A stretch of DNA of 64,000 nt from Bacillota bacterium. GTDB taxonomy: Bacteria > Bacillota > Clostridia > Acetivibrionales > JAMNXU01. The DNA lies in NCBI GenBank assembly GCA_023623175.1, contig JAMNXU010000034.1, positions 1 through 64,000 of the forward strand, given 5' to 3'. Below the pieces are notes generated by a model that was given only the letters and a program-made list of their open reading frames with translations, was not told the origin of the DNA and searched no databases. Shown in pieces: positions 60,773-64,000 of the stretch. The position numbers were made by a program, and so were the translations under genes. Numbering within the stretch: the first letter of the stretch is position 1; the number at the start of each line of letters is the position of its first letter.

Positions 60773-61753
60773 CTAAAACCCCGAAGTCCTGTTTAATTTA
60801 TGTTTCGCATATACCGCGGCACCGACTGCTCCGGCTTCATTACCCAAAAGGCCGGTCGTGATCTTACATTTTTCACCGGCAATTTTCAGGGCGTGTTTTC
60901 CAGCCGTTTCCCGGGCCGTTTTAAGAAGCCTTTCACCGGCAGCTGCCACGCCTCCGCCGATTATTATAATCTCAGGGTTAAACAAATTTATTGTGTTTGC
61001 AAGTCCATAACCCAATATTTCACCGGTTTCGTGCATGGTTTCAACTGCGGTTCGGTCTCCCATATCATACGCGTCGGATATCATTTTTGCCGTTATTTTT
61101 GACAAATCACCCCGGACCCATTCGCAAACAACGCTGTAAGAGCCGCTTTCAATTTTTCCCCTTATTGTGTCGACCATTCCCGTCGCAGAAACATAACACC
61201 CGAGGCACCCGGCGCTTCCGCATTTGCAGGGACGTCCACCGGGGAACATGACAGTATGCCCGATTTCTCCCGCGCTTGCCGTCGCACCGTACAGGACTCG
61301 TCCGTCCATGACCACCGCTGAACCGACGCCTGTGCCCAGTGTCAGCAGTACAACATTGTCGTATCCCCTGCCGGCTCCGAAATGCCATTCACCATATAAA
61401 TTGGTCCTGACATCATTGTCTATAAATACCGGCACTTTCAGCCTGTCTTCAAACCACCTTGATACAGGTATGTTTTCCCAGTCAACCAGCGTTGCCGCGA
61501 ACAATGAAATACCCGCTTCAACGTCCATCAATCCCGGCAGCCCGATGCCCATGCATGCGATGTCACCGGTAGTCAGTCCTTTTTCGCCAAGCATTGAACA
61601 AATCATGCCGTACATTCTGACAAGCACATGTTCTGGCCCTTTTTCCGCTTCCGTCGGGATATTTCGCTCAACAGCGCAGTTCAGATCCCTGTCAAATAAG
61701 GCGCCCTTGATATTCGTTCCGCCCAGATCTATACCTATATAGAATTTATCCAT
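60773..61753 (-). CDS. ROK family sugar kinase (glucokinase-like)
   Basis: IGIDLGGTNIKGALFD; CKCGSAGCLGCYVS. Confidence 0.93.
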   Translation of the reverse strand: MDKFYIGIDLGGTNIKGALFDRDLNCAVERNIPTEAEKGPEHVLVRMYGMICSMLGEKGLTTGDIACMGIGLPGLMDVEAGISLFAATLVDWENIPVSRWFEDRLKVPVFIDNDVRTNLYGEWHFGAGRGYDNVVLLTLGTGVGSAVVMDGRVLYGATASAGEIGHTVMFPGGRPCKCGSAGCLGCYVSATGMVDTIRGKIESGSYSVVCEWVRGDLSKITAKMISDAYDMGDRTAVETMHETGEILGYGLANTINLFNPEIIIIGGGVAAAGERLLKTARETAGKHALKIAGEKCKITTGLLGNEAGAVGAAVYAKHKLNRTSGF

Positions 61754-61806
61754 CTTTCCACCACCATTAGCATTTTTGACAGGACGGTTGCCTGCCTGTC
61801 CGCAGA

Positions 61807-62142
61807 TTACCTGTAAATAATGAAGTTTATCAGGCTTGCCAGGAACTGGCGCACCTTTTCACCCGATAAAACGGAAGTTACCGCCACAACCAGTACAATT
61901 GAGTGGAGCAACAGTTTTGAATACCTGTAAGCCGCCCATATTTTTACGAACCGGTTATATATCAGGATCCAGAATACCAGGAAAAACATTGTTACAAATG
62001 AAAAAACCGAATATGTAAAGCAAATGAGGAAGAACAGTGCAATAATCAAAAACATCGCAAAACGCAGCAATTGCTTTTTTGGAGGATTGTCGTCCGCTTC
62101 CCTTTCTTCCAGTTCGTTCAGTATCCTGAAAAATAACTGCAT
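61807..62142 (-). CDS. Small membrane protein
   Basis: Two to three hydrophobic segments; start set to ATG 62142 because the longer ORF (to 62382) runs through REP-like DNA. Confidence 0.65.
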   Translation of the reverse strand: MQLFFRILNELEEREADDNPPKKQLLRFAMFLIIALFFLICFTYSVFSFVTMFFLVFWILIYNRFVKIWAAYRYSKLLLHSIVLVVAVTSVLSGEKVRQFLASLINFIIYR

Positions 62143-62182
62143 AGCACCACCTGAAAAATAAAGAATTAACTTCCGGGGCACA

Positions 62183-62380
62183 GGGACATGGGGACCACCG
62201 GGACATGGGGACGGTTCTCCGGGACATGGGGACGGTTCTTGTGTCCCACTTTTGGTAAAGGCAGCAAATGGTTCTTTCTGATCCCCCGGGCAACAAATCA
62301 TAAATCGTTTTTTCATCTGGGACAAGAGAACCGTCCCCGTGTCCCACCCGTCTGGGACAAGAGAACCGTCCCCGTGTCCC
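62183..62380. repeat. Array of REP-like 27-bp elements (partial +, ++, --)
   Basis: 62200-62220(+), 62221-62247(+), 62319-62345(-), 62354-62380(-). Confidence 0.92.
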
Positions 62381-62393
62381 ACCCGTGTCCCTC

Positions 62394-62843
62394 TCAGTCA
62401 TTTTCGAGCAATTCAATTATTGTTTTGAGATCTTCGGTGCTGTCAATGTAAGCGTACCGTCCGCCGGTGTATTCTCCCTTCTGCACAACCGGCATGCCTA
62501 TTTCCTGGAGCTTTGCAACCTTACCCTGCATGTCTTTGATTACGAAACCTATATGATGTATCCCTTCACCTTTGGTTTCAAGGAATTCCCGCCAGGTTGA
62601 AGGGTTTTCATCGGGCTCGATAAGTTCAATGGTGAAGTTGTCCTGCATCTTGAAAAAGGCGAGTTTGGCCCGGGCCTGGGTTGCTTCTCCCCTGTACCGG
62701 ATATGCGTTTTGTCAGGCGTATTGGTCATGGTAATCTCAGGAACATCAACCCCGAAAAACTCAGCAAATTTCGTTGCTGTCCTGTTTATATCCCGAACCA
62801 CGATTCCAATTTGAACTACTGCTTTTGTGCCTAGAATACTCAT
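62394..62843 (-). CDS. VOC family (glyoxalase/methylmalonyl-CoA epimerase-like) protein
   Basis: VVQIGIVVRDINRTATKFAEFFG...GEGIHHIGFVIKDMQGKVAKLQEIGMPVVQKGEYTGGRYAYIDS. Confidence 0.9.
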   Translation of the reverse strand: MSILGTKAVVQIGIVVRDINRTATKFAEFFGVDVPEITMTNTPDKTHIRYRGEATQARAKLAFFKMQDNFTIELIEPDENPSTWREFLETKGEGIHHIGFVIKDMQGKVAKLQEIGMPVVQKGEYTGGRYAYIDSTEDLKTIIELLEND

Positions 62844-62901
62844 TATTACCCCTCCTGGTTTAATGTTATTTATTTATGATATTTATTTTATTTATGAGAC
62901 C

Positions 62902-62928
62902 GGGACATGGAAACGGTTCCTGTATCCC
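62902..62928 (+). repeat. Single degenerate REP-like 27-bp unit
   Basis: GGGACATGGAAACGGTTCCTGTATCCC. Confidence 0.8.
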
Positions 62929-62974
62929 AGTCTGAGTAACTTAACACACGGTATTTGTCACACTCCCGGCTTTT

Positions 62975-64000
62975 TCACACAAGATCGCTTTTTTCCGCCA
63001 GTATGTCGTCTTTCGTCAGCCTGTATTTCCTTGCGATGTCATAGGCAAAACTCTCTCCCAAAACATCGCCCTTAACAATCTTGAAACTGCGTTCCCCCGT
63101 AGTTGCGTCAATTTGCGCCGACAGGTTCTCAACTCTCGATCTGTTCGACGAATCCGTATTTATCTCGCCAACCGTCCTGCACAGATCATGGAGATGCGTC
63201 GTGAAAATTCCCTTGCAACCAATACGGGCATAGGCAGACAATACTTCCTTTGCAATAACGGTTGACTCGACACTGCTTGTGCTCGACAGGCATTCATCGA
63301 ATAAAAACAGGCTCCTGCCCGTAATTTTCCTGCTTATCGCTGAAAGGTCAGCGCATTCCGTGGCGAAACGCCCCTTCCCGTAGCTTTCGGCTTTTCTTGC
63401 AGGAAAATACGTGAAAATGTTGTCCACTGGGCTCAGGCACGCTTCCCTTGCCGGCAGCAGCACACCCAGGTGGAGCATGGCATACAACAGCCCCACCGAG
63501 TACGTATATATGGATTTCCCGCCCTGGTTGGGTCCTGTAAGTATGTATATTCTGCCTTCATCGTCAAACCACAGGGAATTTCTCACCACTTCCGTCCTGG
63601 AGGAATGCAGCGCGAGGCCTGCATTATACAACTCGCTGACATGTTCTTTTTCGCCGAACCGTGCGCTGCAAAGCGGATAATTCTTTTCATACAATGTAAT
63701 CAACGGTTCCATGCATCCGATGATAAAGTAAAACTCGGGCAGCAGCCCGCACAGCCACGATATTTTCATCCCTGAATATGTTTTTATGGCGCTTTTCCAG
63801 CTTGCCATTGATCTCGAAAAAACACTGTAAATACCGCTGTTTATGGACATGGCCAAAGCTATTCTCTGTTCGTTGTTGAAACCTCTTTTAATGGGTTCCA
63901 GCGGAGCCATGCATTCAAAATCATTTTTGCTGAAATCGAGGCGCAGAATCTTGTCAATTACATTACCGGATACGTAGCTTTGGTCGTTTATACTGACAAT
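62975..64000 (-). CDS. MutS-like ATPase, 5' end truncated by the window edge
   Basis: LTGPNQGGKSIYTYSVGLLYAML; SLFLFDECLSSTSSVEST; reading frame stays open from 63910 to the edge (IVSINDQSYVSGNVIDKILRLDFSKNDFECMAPLEP). Confidence 0.88.
   Translation of the reverse strand: MVSINDQSYVSGNVIDKILRLDFSKNDFECMAPLEPIKRGFNNEQRIALAMSINSGIYSVFSRSMASWKSAIKTYSGMKISWLCGLLPEFYFIIGCMEPLITLYEKNYPLCSARFGEKEHVSELYNAGLALHSSRTEVVRNSLWFDDEGRIYILTGPNQGGKSIYTYSVGLLYAMLHLGVLLPAREACLSPVDNIFTYFPARKAESYGKGRFATECADLSAISRKITGRSLFLFDECLSSTSSVESTVIAKEVLSAYARIGCKGIFTTHLHDLCRTVGEINTDSSNRSRVENLSAQIDATTGERSFKIVKGDVLGESFAYDIARKYRLTKDDILAEKSDLV

Noticed and set aside
61955-62416. 153-aa minus ORF
   Set aside because: It consists of translated REP-like repeats and an out-of-frame overlap with the small membrane protein gene.

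Overview
The window is a chromosomal segment of a low-to-mid GC Firmicute (Clostridia-like), mostly ordinary housekeeping and metabolic genes with the majority on the minus strand. From left to right: minCDE-mreBCD-radC-maf; mecA; a VanW-like protein, a PRC-barrel protein and a TPR/acidic-repeat membrane protein; lon; bioY with a BirA-type operator; TSUP, DUF2284, toastrack and PspC proteins; a PHP/DRTGG/[FeFe]-hydrogenase-like/HATPase cluster; a GntR-ABC operon with a perfect 17-bp-arm palindrome; DUF1287 and a small DUF1540 ORF missing from the ORF track; a two-domain MBL protein; a TGS-uridine-kinase-like protein; a TIM-barrel epimerase; asd; a carbohydrate cluster (DUF4091, beta-helix, UDPGP, GHMP kinase, phosphohexomutase); a URO-D protein; a YihY protein; serS with a T-box; tRNA-His, tRNA-Gln and tRNA-Lys; nadE; valS with a displaced T-box; paired ABC exporters; three MutS-like ATPases (the third truncated at the right edge); GH5, ROK kinase and VOC proteins. 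The most notable non-gene signals are (i) a dispersed 27-bp palindromic REP-like element, often in convergent ++/-- arrays, and (ii) many unrelated degenerate short tandem repeats (period 14-43 bp) in intergenic gaps. I see no CRISPR array, prophage or recognisable transposase. Product calls are from motif and family recognition by eye; no searches were run.
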